From: Prorocentrum cordatum
Lineage: Eukaryota > Sar > Dinophyceae > Prorocentrales > Prorocentraceae
DNA length: 64,000 bases
Direction of reading: 5' to 3'
Assembly: GCA_963575745.1 (NCBI GenBank)
Contig: CAUYUJ010003925.1
Location: 137,501-201,500, forward strand
Shown: one piece after another, positions 12,651 through 23,500 of the stretch
How the letters are laid out: each line of letters opens with the position of its first letter
How positions within the stretch are numbered: the first letter of the stretch is position 1
Notes under the pieces: generated by a model
Seen by the model: only the letters and a program-made list of their open reading frames with translations
What the model was told of the DNA's origin: nothing
Database searches by the model: none
Position numbers and translations under genes: made by a program

Positions 12651-13829
12651 CGCAGCCAGGAGGGCATTGATTTGAGACTGTGCGTGGATTGGCGTGTTGA
12701 GTACGTTGCTGATGTTGTGCGCTATCAGGGTCTCGCGCCACTCCTCGCCGCCTCACCGAGAATCGTTCCTGGCGCGCGCGCCGGCAGCTCACGTGGGCGG
12801 AGTCAGGCTTTCGAGTTGTGTTTGGCTGGGTGGTACTCATCGGCCATATCTCGCGAGCAGCTTCGATTGCAAATTGGCATTGGCACGCCTTGGCCGATGC
12901 GCGATCATCGGCGGCTGCCTGCGCTGCGTCGCCGCAGGATCGAACGCCCTCGCCATCGAAGCTGGGGCGCTGACTTCTCTCGCGGGCGGCCCGCCGAGGA
13001 GGGCGACATCTTGAGCATTCAGAGGGTGGCCAGCTTGGAAGCTTCGGCGGGGCCCCAGCCCAGCATCAATCCACTGCCAGCACGCCATCATGACGCGAAT
13101 GATGCAGCGCGCCCTGCGGGGGAGGCGCGTCTCCCAGCGATGCGGGGGGCAACCTCCCTGGCAAAGCTGAGGGCAATTTACCTTGACGGATGCACCATCC
13201 CGCCGGCTGAGGACATCGCGAGCATGGAAGCGGAGTCTGGTTCTGGCAGGCAGTGGCGCGCGGCTTCTCACCATGGACTGGGGGAGGGGCGTCCTCCGAC
13301 GACGAGATAACGGGTGATCGGGGGCGCGCGCGCCGCTGCGGCCCGATGTTGGGCGAGGCGGAGCACGTCGCGCATGCGCGGGCTGCGCTGGACCGATCGC
13401 GTGCAGAGTCGGATGATATTCGCCCCGGCCCAATTGACGCGGTTTCTGGTCCGGCCCTGGCTGGCCACGTCGACTCTGCCGGCGGCGTGGGTTTGGCGAG
13501 TAGAAGCGGGGTGGAGGAGAACAAGAGCTTCATTCAGGTTCTGGCGCAACGCAGCTTCGTCGCGGTCTACCCCAGCGGCTCGGTCGGCGGGGCGCCCGTC
13601 GAATTTGCGGGCGGCTGCGCAATCAGTATCTCATCGCTTGCCCCGACGGTGGCTGGGGCTTCCACCGCAGATCTGCACGCTGCCCCTCCCCATGCGATTA
13701 TTGAAGAAACTGTTTCTGATGGTGCGGGCGGCGCTTCGTTGTCTGATTTGTCGGCTGGAGTTCCGGCGGAGTTGGGGGCTCTCCCCGCGACTTCTCTTGA
13801 AGTTGTTAATACATTTGTCTCGTGAGATA

Positions 13830-14920
13830 GCAGCGGCGTGGACATCGGTTTCTTCGGTGCTCCAGATGGCAGACTCTTGGCCAATTCTTGGCGTTGAGAC
13901 CGCTGTTTTCCTTGACTTCGACCCTGGTCCTGACCCGGAAGAGACCGTTCATCACGACGCCCGCCCTTCCCCGTTTGGTGGCCAAGCTGGCGACATTGAC
14001 ATCGCCAGTGCTGCAGCCTCGCGAATTCCGCAAGATCGCCGTGCTGGGGATGCTGGTGCACCTGCATCGGGACTAGGCGCGCCCCCTTTCTCGCCACCTT
14101 TTCTTGGTCCGTCAGGGGGGCGCGTTTATCGAGCCTTCGTCCTCCGATCAGTTCATCATTTGCATGGAGTTCGCTATGGAAGACGCTTGTGAATCCGAAG
14201 TTCTCCTGGATGCGATAGTTATGCATGCTGCATTACTTCATCAAATTACTGGCTATGGCCGCCTCGTGCAGGAGACCGTCGGGGAGGAAGAGGCGGATGA
14301 CGCCGACATGCAGGTTTTGATTGGCGGCGGTGGCCCCGCTGCCGGTGGCGCGAAGTCCCACGTCCTCCAGCACAATGCGGTCACCGACGGCTCCCTGGAC
14401 ATCGCTGACGGCCACGCCGTCGCCGTCGCCGAACACTCGGACGACGGCTTGCGCGACGACTTCTCGATCGGGCGGCAGGTCGGTGTCCCCGACTCTCCCC
14501 TGGGGACACGCTCCGCGGCCTGCGCGGGCCGCGCGCAGCGCGCGGCCCAGGCGGGAAGCCAAGCCGACGCTTGACCCCCCCCCCCGCCCCGGCGCGCAGG
14601 CTCCCCCTCCCCCTCCTCGTCCTCCTCCTCCTCTGTCGCCCAACCCCCCCTCCTCCTTCTCTTCCGCGCCCCCCCCTGGCTTGAATGCGGTTTGTCTCAA
14701 GCGTGTGTTGGAATCACACGGTGTTGTCCAGCGTCCACGTTTCCTCATAGGCCTTGTGCATGGCGTTCCCGCCTGGTCTTGGGGCCCAATGTCGCGCCTG
14801 GGACGACGCCTCACCGAAATTCAACCATCGGACCCGCCTCGCCCGTCAATCTGATATGGTCTCGGGCTTACGTACGTTGTTCGTTGTTGTTTCCAGGTCA
14901 TTGTGTGCGCGTGTGTGTGT
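13830..14920. other. Unassigned open frames
   Basis: Opposed frames are open here (about 14104-14574 plus; 13567-14226 and 14233-14814 minus). None shows a recognised fold or motif, and neither strand is clearly favoured. A C/T-rich tract lies at 14575-14680 and a GT tract at 14904-14930. Confidence 0.3.
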
Positions 14921-15274
14921 GCGTGTGTGTCCACCCTCCCCTTCTGCCTCCACATCTATCCTCCCGGCGCCTCCGCCATCGAGAAATTGGAGAAAGGGGG
15001 CCCTTTTGCTCACGATTGGCCCTAAGAGTGCAATTGCGCGGAACTTCGCCACAAAACTCCAGTGCATCGGTCTTGGTGCTGAGCCCGGCCCGTGAACTTG
15101 CACTCTGTTGCCCAAGCCGCTTGCGTTCGCTGCATTGTTTCAGGATTTTGGCGGAAGGAGGCCAGGGGCGACTTTCATCATGCTTCCTATAGACTGCAGA
15201 GCGAGAGGCGTCAGAATCCCACCAGCCCTCTGGGCGTCGGTGGTTTAGAGCGTTTCCTTTTCCACCCCTCCTTC

Positions 15275-15320
15275 TACCCCTTCGGGGAGGGGTTTACCCC
15301 TCCCCCTACCCCCCCCCCCG
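15275..15320. repeat. C-rich homopolymer tracts
   Basis: Short runs of C within a CCCCTCC-type pyrimidine stretch; a 12-base G run follows at 15421. Structural low-complexity DNA only. Confidence 0.6.
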
Positions 15321-15599
15321 CTGACCTGGACAGAGGGGGCCGCGGGTAGTTAGAGCGTCCAAGATCGACTCCTGGGAAGGCTAAAATTCGACACCCCTCA
15401 CGAGGATCGTGGCTCCTGATGGGGGGGGGGGGGCATGTAATTAGGGACCCCCCCTTCGTTGATCGATCTCCTCCAAGATTGTTCCAAAAGACGTCTTGGA
15501 CCCCCTCTTGGGCTCTGCGCGCGGGCGGGCGGAGCGCCGCCCGCCCGCCCGCAAGGCCCAAGAGCCCACCAAAACGTTCGAATACACTTCCAATGCGCC

Positions 15600-15662
15600 A
15601 CCAGGGAGGAGGAAGAGGCGGAGGAGGAGGAGGAGGAGGAGGAGGAGGAGGAGGAGGAGGCG
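15600..15662. repeat. GGA microsatellite
   Basis: Near-perfect (GGA)n tract. The Gly- or Arg-rich frames over it are repeat artefacts. Confidence 0.9.
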
Positions 15663-15699
15663 GGGGCCGCGGATCAGGCGGCGGGGCAAGCAGCAACCC

Positions 15700-17411
15700 A
15701 GGGCGTCTGAGAGGCCAGGCGGTCGTGCAAGCGGCAACCCAGGGAGTCGGAGGGGGCAGTCACCCAGGAAGCAAAGCGGACGCGGCCAAAATGGCGCGCC
15801 GTACGTTTCCAGTCATGGTCGTGACAACCGACAACCGCATGGTGGTGGGAACCAGACTCCGTGCGAGAAAGTCAGCCCAGGGAGTCTGTCGGGTATGAGC
15901 AGACCGAAAGCGTAGCTGACGTCGTCCAGCAAGGAGGGGGATTCTGACAGCGCCAGCGAACCGTCGCAGCTTCAGAGAACGCATCCGCGGCAGATAGGGT
16001 GAGCCTGAGGTCGAAGACAACTGAGACAACCTCACAACAACTGCTGAGAGATGCGTCTGCGCGCAGGAGACCAGAGGTTGGTGCGCCGCAGTGCAGAAGT
16101 ACACGGGTACCCACCAACAGAGGGACACACGGTCAATCGGAAGTGGGCGTGTACCAAACGACTAAGTGACAGCCAGCGCCTCGCAACCCAAGCGACGCCA
16201 GGCCGAGGAAAACGCCCGAAGAGGAAGAAACTGCCGTATACCCACGTCAGCAAGCCCTTCACGGTCGCAGAGTCCCAGGGAGTGGTCGCACAACGAGGTT
16301 GCGCGTGGGAGCGACGATAGGGGGACCGAGTGCCCGTCACACGCCGAGACCGTGCATCGCAGTCCACGGGGTGGCAGAGCACGGCCAACCGAGGGAGGCG
16401 GCACTGAACGGGGCCACGTCAGCGGCACAGTCAGAGTACGGTGCAAGCGGACCAGGCGGGCATTCCGCCACCACGGCGGGGCGACCCACGACGAAGGACT
16501 GCCTGAACCTCCGAGCCCAGCGTCGCTCCCAGGAAAGGTAGAGAGCACGGCTGAAGGCCGTAGTAACTTGGGAAGCCCAGGGAGTAGCGGCGCAGATCTG
16601 GGAATGACGGGGCGAAAACCACCAGGTCGTCGGTCTCAGAGCTGCGCGCCAGGCAGAGCCTGGCAAGGTGAAAACAGAGACAGTGGGGCCAGAGGCCATT
16701 ATAGCCACACGCAACGCGAGATTGCAATGCGGACGGCATTGCTGGCACACACACTTGGATCCAAAGGCAGGAAGTGCACGTGCCAGGAGGGGCGGCAGGA
16801 TGCCGCCAGGCGAGTCTGTCATCCAAGGAGCAGCGTCGAGAATTATTTTATATCAGCGGCGACGTTGGTTCCTCCACTCCGTATTCTTGTTTAGCGATTC
16901 GCTGGCCAACAGCATCGTGCGCGCTGCATGTTGCGGCGCGTTTCGGGCTGTCGACAATTCCATGGCACGTTCAAAGCATGGTAAGATTGCAAGGCTTGCC
17001 TCAAGCTCACTGCCAGACGGCGCCCCCCTTCTTTCTGATGCATGGTCTGGTTGCGGTTGTTGGGCAATTTGGCGCCTCAGTGCGCCTTTGGCTTTGCCTG
17101 TTGCTGGTTTGCGGGGTGCGTTTCCTAGTGGAGGGTTGATTGTGTGGCAATGTGCTCATGGCGCTCCTCGGGGGCAGGAACAACCCCCACTTTGCTCCAG
17201 GCGAAGCGTCTCGATAGCAACTGCTGTTGCGTGCCCGTTGCTTCTCCTCGCCCATCTAAATAGTCTGAAGCCGCGTTGCGCGGCTGAACTGATCAGGGCG
17301 CGCTTTGACCGACTTACGCCGCCTCTTGGAGGCCGCCCCAACTTTGCAGACAAGCAGTCAGGCTTGGGGCGCCCCCCCCTCGCTCTTCTGCTCCCCCGGC
17401 TCCTATCGTGA
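15700..17411. other. Unassigned sequence before the nested elements
   Basis: No recognised domain. A loosely repeated CCCAGGGAGT word recurs at about 15739, 15878, 16272 and 16580, suggesting an old degraded tandem or dispersed repeat. This is a weak pattern only. Confidence 0.3.
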
Positions 17412-17505
17412 ACTTTTCTATTGAAGATGAATGCCTTTAGAGGGGAAGGGAGAGGCCGAATGCAGAATGCGTTGCGTCCTTTCAATAGCCTTCGGCTCTC
17501 GAGCT
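17412..17505 (+). repeat. Host element terminal repeat A1
   Basis: 94 bp beginning ACTTTTCTATTGAAGATGAA and ending CTTCGGCTCTCGAGCT; matches 39138-39231 with five substitutions and no gaps. It is the 5' outer repeat of a split-direct-repeat retroelement. Confidence 0.9.
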
Positions 17506-17916
17506 GGTGGGCCGCGGCGTGGCCGCGGCGCATGGCCGCCTTCCTGGGGCTTCCCGCGGGCTGGGCAGGGCTCATCGACCGCTGGGGCGCCCCTGCGCTC
17601 CAGGCGCGGGTCGCGCGCTGCCCGGCGGCGGAGCTCCCGCCGTGCCCAGCGCGCCCAGGGCGCAGCTGCCAATCCTGTCCGCCCCGTCCTGGAGCCACGG
17701 TGGGCGCGACCACGGGCACCGTCGCCCTCGCCTGCGGGGCGGCCGCGCTGGCTGGCGCGTCGCTCGGGGCCCTCGGCACGTTCGCGGTGCTCCGGCTCAC
17801 GGCGCTCCGGCTCTGGGCGCCGCGCTGGGGCGCGGCGGAGGGCCGCGGCCGGCCTTCGACGGTCGCCAGCGCGACCGGGTCGCCACCGCCGCTCGCCGCG
17901 CTCGCCGGGGGGCCTC

Positions 17917-19045
17917 ATGGCGGAGGCGCGCGCGCGGGTCCTGTACAACGTGGTCGGCGCGCCGCTGTTCCACCAGAGGAGGGTGGCGGGCCAGCTGGCA
18001 CTCACGAATGACGTCGTCATCGTGACCCCGGACGACATGGTCTACGTCGAGACCTTGTTGGCGGCGGGGCCCGACGTCTCGGCGGTGAGGTCCTCGGCCG
18101 CGAGGTGGCCGCCGCCGCCGGGGATCGACCCTGGCTCGACGTACAGGTTCCGACAGGCCCCCTCGGCGGCGCGCGAGGCGGCCTGGCTGGCGGCCGCCGT
18201 CGCGGCGGCCGACGCGGAGTTCGGCCGCCGCCACCCTGGGGTGCCCGCGCCGCCTGGGGGCACCCTGGTGCCCATGGCGGGGGGCCTGCTGCCGGGGTTC
18301 GTGGCGCCCGCGGCCGTGGCGGCCGCCGTCGTGGGGCCTGTGCCGCCTCCCTTGGGCGCTGCCGCCGCCCCGCCCGCGGCCGGGGTCGGCGCCGCCGCGG
18401 CGGCTGTTGCCGGGCCGCCCGCGCCCGACGGGCCGCTCCCCGTGGTGGCGCCAGGGCCCGCGGCTGGCGTGCCCATCGCGCCGGGCGCCCCCCCTGCCGT
18501 CGGCGCTCCTCCTGGGCCTTCCTGGAAGGGCGACGTCGGCGCCTCCCTAGGGGAGAACGGCGAGGCGCCAGCGGGCTGGTCGCGGTTGCTTGCCGGGGAC
18601 GCGGGCGGCCTCGCCTGCGGCTCCGCGGCGCAGGTCGGCCCGATCGGCGGCGCGCTCCTGGCCGTGCGGGCGGGCCGAAGGGCGACCGTCACCCTCGTCG
18701 GGGGGGCCTCCGCCGTGGCTTTCCTTCTTGAGGACTGGCGGCGGGGCGACTTCATTGACGAGTGGCGGGGAACCGACGCGAGGGCCCTGGCGCGCACGCT
18801 GGGCACGCGCCTGGCGCGGAGCTGGCTCGCGGTGACCGAGGCGGCGGTGGAGGTGGTGGACCCCAGCTTTCCCCTGCAGCCGAGGTCCGCGGGGTGGTGC
18901 GTGGCATGGTTGCTGAGGGAGGGCGGGCCCATCCAGCACCACGAGAGCTGGAAGTCCCGCAAGCGGCTCAGCTCCTCGGACTGGGGCGTCTCAGAGCACC
19001 ACGCGCTCTCCACCGCGCTGGAGGACCTTGCCACGCATGACGAGG
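17917..19045 (+). CDS. Host element Gag-like protein, 5' part
   Basis: The ATG at 17917 (MAEARARVLYNVVGAP) is preferred over earlier alternative starts because upstream residues are an Arg/Ala/Gly-rich unnatural mix. The product has an N-terminal globular part, an Ala/Pro/Gly-rich middle (roughly residues 120-210) and a second globular part rich in Trp and Arg (WRRGDFIDEWRGTDARALAR). The frame is cut at 19045 by the minus-strand insertion and resumes at 34630 at the same codon phase. The joined ORF is 478 codons including the TAA at 34932-34934. Gag identity is inferred from position before RT; no zinc knuckle was found. Confidence 0.7.
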
Positions 19046-19273
19046 GACCCCGCCCCCATAGTACGGCGCTAGCGAAAACGCGGCCTGCTTTAAGGCCGCG
19101 GGACGTGCCAGCCGCGAAGCGGTTGAAGCGGGCCCTCAGGAGAAGATGATGATGATGGCGGCAGCGGTGCAGCCCCCCCCGTTTTGCTGCTGCGCTGGCC
19201 GCGCGCTCCCCCCGCCGGCGTGGACACGCCGGGCGGGCCCCTCCTTCCGCCACGCGAAGCGGGCCTCGCCGCC
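19046..19273 (-). repeat. Nested element terminal repeat B2
   Basis: 228 bp from GACCCCGCCCCCATAGTACG to GCGGGCCTCGCCGCC (plus strand). Differs from 19473-19700 at five positions. It contains a CGGCCTGC-TTTAA-GGCCGCG imperfect hairpin and a GAAGATGATGATGATGG tract. Confidence 0.92.
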
Positions 19274-19340
19274 GGTGCCGTTGGACACCGAGGCAAAGCC
19301 CAGGGTGGGTGGGCAAAAGAGGGCCCCTTTGGGCCCTGGG
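19274..19340 (-). other. Spacer between B2 and A2
   Basis: 67 bp not shared with the A1 flank. It holds a GGGCCCCTTTGGGCCC hairpin. The host element has a shorter spacer (39 bp) at the same place. Confidence 0.6.
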
Positions 19341-19472
19341 AGGGCTTTGAGCCCCGAAGGCTTGAGCGGGAGAGAGGGAAAGGGAAGGGCAAGCAGAGGC
19401 AGGAGCAGGGAGAGGAGAAAACCCAAGCCGACTGGGGAGGGCGGGGTCCAACCGTTTAGGACAAACAACTAA
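19341..19472 (-). repeat. Nested element repeat A2
   Basis: 132 bp ending ...GTTTAGGACAAACAACTAA on the plus strand and directly abutting B1 at 19473. The TAA|GACCCC junction is what a circular intermediate would carry. Matches 34498-34629 with four substitutions. Confidence 0.92.
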
Positions 19473-19700
19473 GACCCCGCCCCCACAGTACGGCGCTAGC
19501 GAAAACGCGGCCTGCTTTAAGGCCGCGGGACGTGCCAGCCGCGAAGCGGTTGAAGCGGGCCCTCAGGAGAAGATGATGATGATGGCGGCAGCGGTGCAGC
19601 CCCCCCCGTTTTGCTGCTGCGCTGGCCGCACGCTCCTCCCGCCGGCGTGGACACGCCAGGCGGGTCCCTCCTTCCGCCACGCGAAGCGGGCCTCGCCGCC
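19473..19700 (-). repeat. Nested element repeat B1
   Basis: Internal copy of the 228-bp B repeat. It is followed on the plus strand by TTTGTTCTAATG, which is absent after B2. Confidence 0.92.
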
Positions 19701-20599
19701 TTTGTTCTAATGATACTGGTGCTGCTGCCAGTGCCCCTGCACACTGGCCGCCTGGTTGATTCTACGCGCCGGCGTGCTGCGTGGGCGCCCTGATGGGCGT
19801 CGCCAAAACTGGGTGCCAGGCGCTGTGCTGCCGGCACCGTCTAGGCGCTGAGTCACGCATCGCCTGGCGTGTGCGCTGGCGTGCGTGTGGGGCCCCGCTG
19901 GCCCTCCTGTCTGCCGACTGCCGCCAGGCAACTGATGCCGGCGTGCGCGGCTATCCTCCGTGAGGCTAGGCCTTGGGCTCGCGCCGGTGCCTTGATTGCC
20001 GGCGGAGCCCGACCTCGGGCTGAGGCCCGAAGGTGTCGCCGCTGGCGCTCGGCACGGGCCGGTACTTGGCGCCCCCGTCCGCGCCGCGGCCTCCAGATCT
20101 CCCGGCTCCCCGCCTCCACAGGTGCCCAAGGTGCACGGGGCGGGCAGGGTCCGGCCCCTGACAGAGGGGGTTCCCCGGGCCGGCGCTGGGGTGCGGGCCC
20201 GTGCCTGCGCATGAATTCTAGTGCTGCGGCCGCACTGGGCCGTCAGATTGCCAGCTACTGTGTCACAGCTGACGTCAGTATGCCCGGCACGACCAGGCTT
20301 GGTATAGAGAGCCGGCGTGCCGGGCGGGTTCCAGCATGGTCCTCGTCCAGGGCTGCAAGGGGACCCACAGTTTCCCAGGCACTAGTGGGGCCCTGACGGA
20401 CGAGCCTATGCGCATGCGTCTGCCGTGAGGTATTAGCCAGTGCTGAAGGCACAGGCGGGTGTACTCTGCGAGCGCGCGGCTGCTCGCCGGCGGGGCAGGT
20501 GGCTGGTGGCTGCGCCCAAGCACGCACGGCGGGAAGGCCGGCGGCTTGGGTTGGGCGCACGCCAGGTGCGTAAGCACCGGCGGCGCCCGCTGCGGCCCC
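19701..20599 (-). other. 3' non-coding region of the nested element
   Basis: About 900 bp between the recombinase stop and B1. No credible protein motif in any frame and no inverted repeat recognised. Confidence 0.5.
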
Positions 20600-23500
20600 T
20601 CATGGGCTCTCACGCCTGGCGCTCTCGGCGCCGGCGGCAGCTCTGCTGGGGGCGCTGTCCTTCGCCGGGTTGGTCAACGAGGAGGTGCCCCTGGCCATCT
20701 TGCCGGAGATGCCCTTCATCGGCTCGTGCGATTCCCACAGGTAGCCGTGGAACGCGTCCGACTGCCAGCGCCCGAATCGGCGCACTCGGGAGAGGTCCTC
20801 GGTCACGTGGTACATTGCAGTCGCCCCGCCGATCCTCAGGGAATGGCTGCCGATCTCCTCTCTGGAGAGGCCTACGGCCAGCCCCGCGACCGTCAGGAAG
20901 TGCTGCACCTCTGCCCTGCGGATCGGTGTACCTGACGCCCAGCGGAAAAGGGGCAGCCGTTCTTCGGTGCCCTTTATCCGCTGAGGATGGTGAGCCTGGA
21001 GCCGCTCCGTCGCCGCGATCGGGCAGAGCAACGTGCCGGCGCGGTAGTGGTTCCTCACCGTCCCGACGTTGAGCTGATCCGTCTTGCTGCCCTTGATGTA
21101 GATCACCATCTCGTCGGCGTCCTGGAAGCTGGCCACTCGCTTCCCCTCCTTCTTGGGCCCTACGTCCTCCCCGTGCAGCACGCGCTCGAAGGACCACGAG
21201 CGCCCGTCCTGGAGGAGGTACTCTGAGGCCCTCAGGAGGAAGAAAAACGCTGTCACAATAGCCGCCCAGATGACCACTGCATCCTCCTCGGGGAGCTTGG
21301 CCTCCTGCTGGAGAAAGCCGCGGAGCCATTCGAGCATGGCTGGCGTGACGGGCTTCTTCCGCTTGGTCTCGGGCCCCCGCCAGCGTTTCAGCCCTGCCAG
21401 CGTGCTCCAGAGGCGACCTCTGTGGAGCAAGGGGTCCGAGTAGCCGGCCACCAGGTGGGCGTAGCGCACCGCGAAGAGCTTCTGCTTGATGGTCCCCTCG
21501 GTCCTCCCGACGACCCGCGCTAGGAGGACGGCGAAGTTGATGAGCGCTTCCTCGTCGGCCAGGCGGTCCTCGCGATCACGTCCTGGGAGCCAAGGGCTAA
21601 GCCCTTGCGCCTGGCGCGCGGCCACCCAGAGCCGCCATCCTCCCTCGTAACCTGCCCTTGTGCCTTCGCTGAGTTTCTGCAGCATGGCCTCCATCTTCTG
21701 CTGCGCGAACCAGCCGGCGTAGTTGGCCCCGCCAGGCTCAGCGCGGCCGGCGGGGGCGAGATCTTTCCCGGGGTAGTTGTTCTTCCGAGCTACGCCCAGC
21801 GCTTGCGGCCTCACCAAGTCGGTTGCTGGCATCTCTTTGGCACGTCGAGGGCTCTTTTTGCGAGGGCTCTTCGAGCGAGTTACACCTTTGTCTAGCTTGA
21901 CCTTCTCGGCGGCCGGGGCCTCGCGGGGTCCGATGAGCGTGTCCTCGTCGATCATCTTGAAGCGGACTGCCTGGGCACGCCGGCGATTCTTGTGCATCTC
22001 GTCGGTGAGCGCTCCTCCGGCCCTCGCCTCGTCCTCTGCTGCCAGCGCCAGGGCGGGCTGATCTGGTGCCTGTGCCCAGGCGCGGAACCAGCGCTTGGTG
22101 GCCTCCCACGCGGCCTGCTCCTCTGGATCATGGCATGCCCCGGCACGCTGCGTGCTGGTGTTGTCGAGCGCCTCTGTCACTGCGGTCAGCGCCGCCTCCG
22201 CGGTCCTCGGCGGGAGCGCCCTGGCTGCGCCTTTCAGGAGTTCGTCCTCGGTGGAGCCCTGGGTTCGCAGGTGGGTCCACTCGTCGTTGGTCCCTCCCTG
22301 CGCTCGCCAAACCTCTTGGGGTGTCAGGGCGCGGACCGCGCCCCCGCCCCCTCCGGTGACACGGAGGAGCGTCGCTCCAGGTCCTTGGAGTTCTGCCCCT
22401 GGCCAGCGGATGGTGCCCACCGGCCCCTCCTCACTGTGGATCAGGTGCTTCACTCCATCCTTCTTGAGGTGCCCGACCGGCTTAAGGAGGAGGGGGTCGC
22501 TGGCGGACTGGATGTGGGGGTCCCATGACACTTCGCCCTGTTGATCGAGCCATAGGTGGTCTTTTCCCTTGTCCAGGAGAGGCTTGACGCTGGCAGCTCG
22601 CGAGCAGGCCGGCGGCATGTTAATGCGCGCCAGGCCCACTCCCGCTTTCCGACGCCCGCCCACGAGCACCCGCCTGGTCCGCGTCGCGGCGTCCCCGTGG
22701 TGCGTGCAGACCACCTCGAACTTCGAGACCATGTAGCCCAGCTGCTTGAGTGCCTTCTCGAACCTGGCTGTGTCTACCCCGGTCGGGGCGTCCACGACCA
22801 CCACTTCAGGGCTCTCCTGAGTTGCTGCAACGAGGAAAGCCTCCATCTCTCGGCCCTTGGGGTCCAGGGACAGCGACGCCATGAGCCATCCTGCCTTCTG
22901 GTTCTCCTCGGGCTCCGATCCCCCGAGGCGCTTGAAGGCCGTCGTGTGCGGGTTGATGAGACCCCCCACTTCTCGGCCCAGTTTCCCTCGGAGCGGGAGA
23001 GTCCTCGGCAGCCCATGTCCTCGCTGAAGTGCCCGGTGTCGAAGGGCAGCCTCGGCCACGGGGCCCGTCTCCCCGGGGAGTCTGAGAAGGCGCTCCTTGG
23101 CGTCCTCCAGTATCTGGCCCCAGGCTGCAGGAGGCTCTAGGCGCTTCCATCCTGAAGTGGCCAGCGTGTCGTGAACCTTCTTGACCTCTTCGCGAGTAAG
23201 CCAGTCAGCCACCTCGTTGTGGTAGGTCCTCACAAAGAACGAGACGATGCGGCACCCGTGCATGGCTTCGATCCTTTCCACCAGACGGATCAGGTGGCGG
23301 GCAAGGGCGTTCTTGGGGCTTCTCTTGGTGAGCCAGGCCTTCACATTCTGATTGTCCGTGACGTAAGACACCAACTCGCCTTCCCACTTCGAGCCCTGCT
23401 TCGTGGCCAACGCGACCACCGCCAACAGCTCAACCACCGCTATGATCCAGTCCTCCTCGCTGCTTTCGCCTCCGACCGCGTGACTCAGGGCCTCGAGCAG

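Larger units (their letters stand above)
7130..13830 (+). mobile_element. Decayed LINE-like retrotransposon
   Basis: A plus-strand LINE-like element can be followed through several broken frames. A remnant of the endonuclease end shows NVSDHAAIRAHVQQ at about 8478. A linker with ARAWKSRRAGFAADPAGFQA lies near 8830-8900. The RT fingers and palm span about 9450-10400. At about 13310-13640 there is a C-terminal part resembling the post-RT region of dinoflagellate LINEs (RWTDRVQS and a GRPSN-type Arg-rich stretch). Stops and frame changes occur throughout, so it is inactive. The stretch from about 10.9 to 12.6 kb is open in several frames but unassigned. The 5' boundary is uncertain; no poly-A tail or target duplication was found. 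Confidence 0.55.

Noticed and set aside
17431-17916. Extension of the host Gag frame upstream to 17431
   Set aside because: No ATG until 17917, and residues there are an Arg/Ala/Gly mix typical of a non-coding frame inside or near repeat A1.
18042-19451. 469-residue minus-strand frame opposite the host Gag
   Set aside because: Shadow of the plus-strand Gag ORF in GC-rich codons; it crosses the insertion junction and has no motif of its own.
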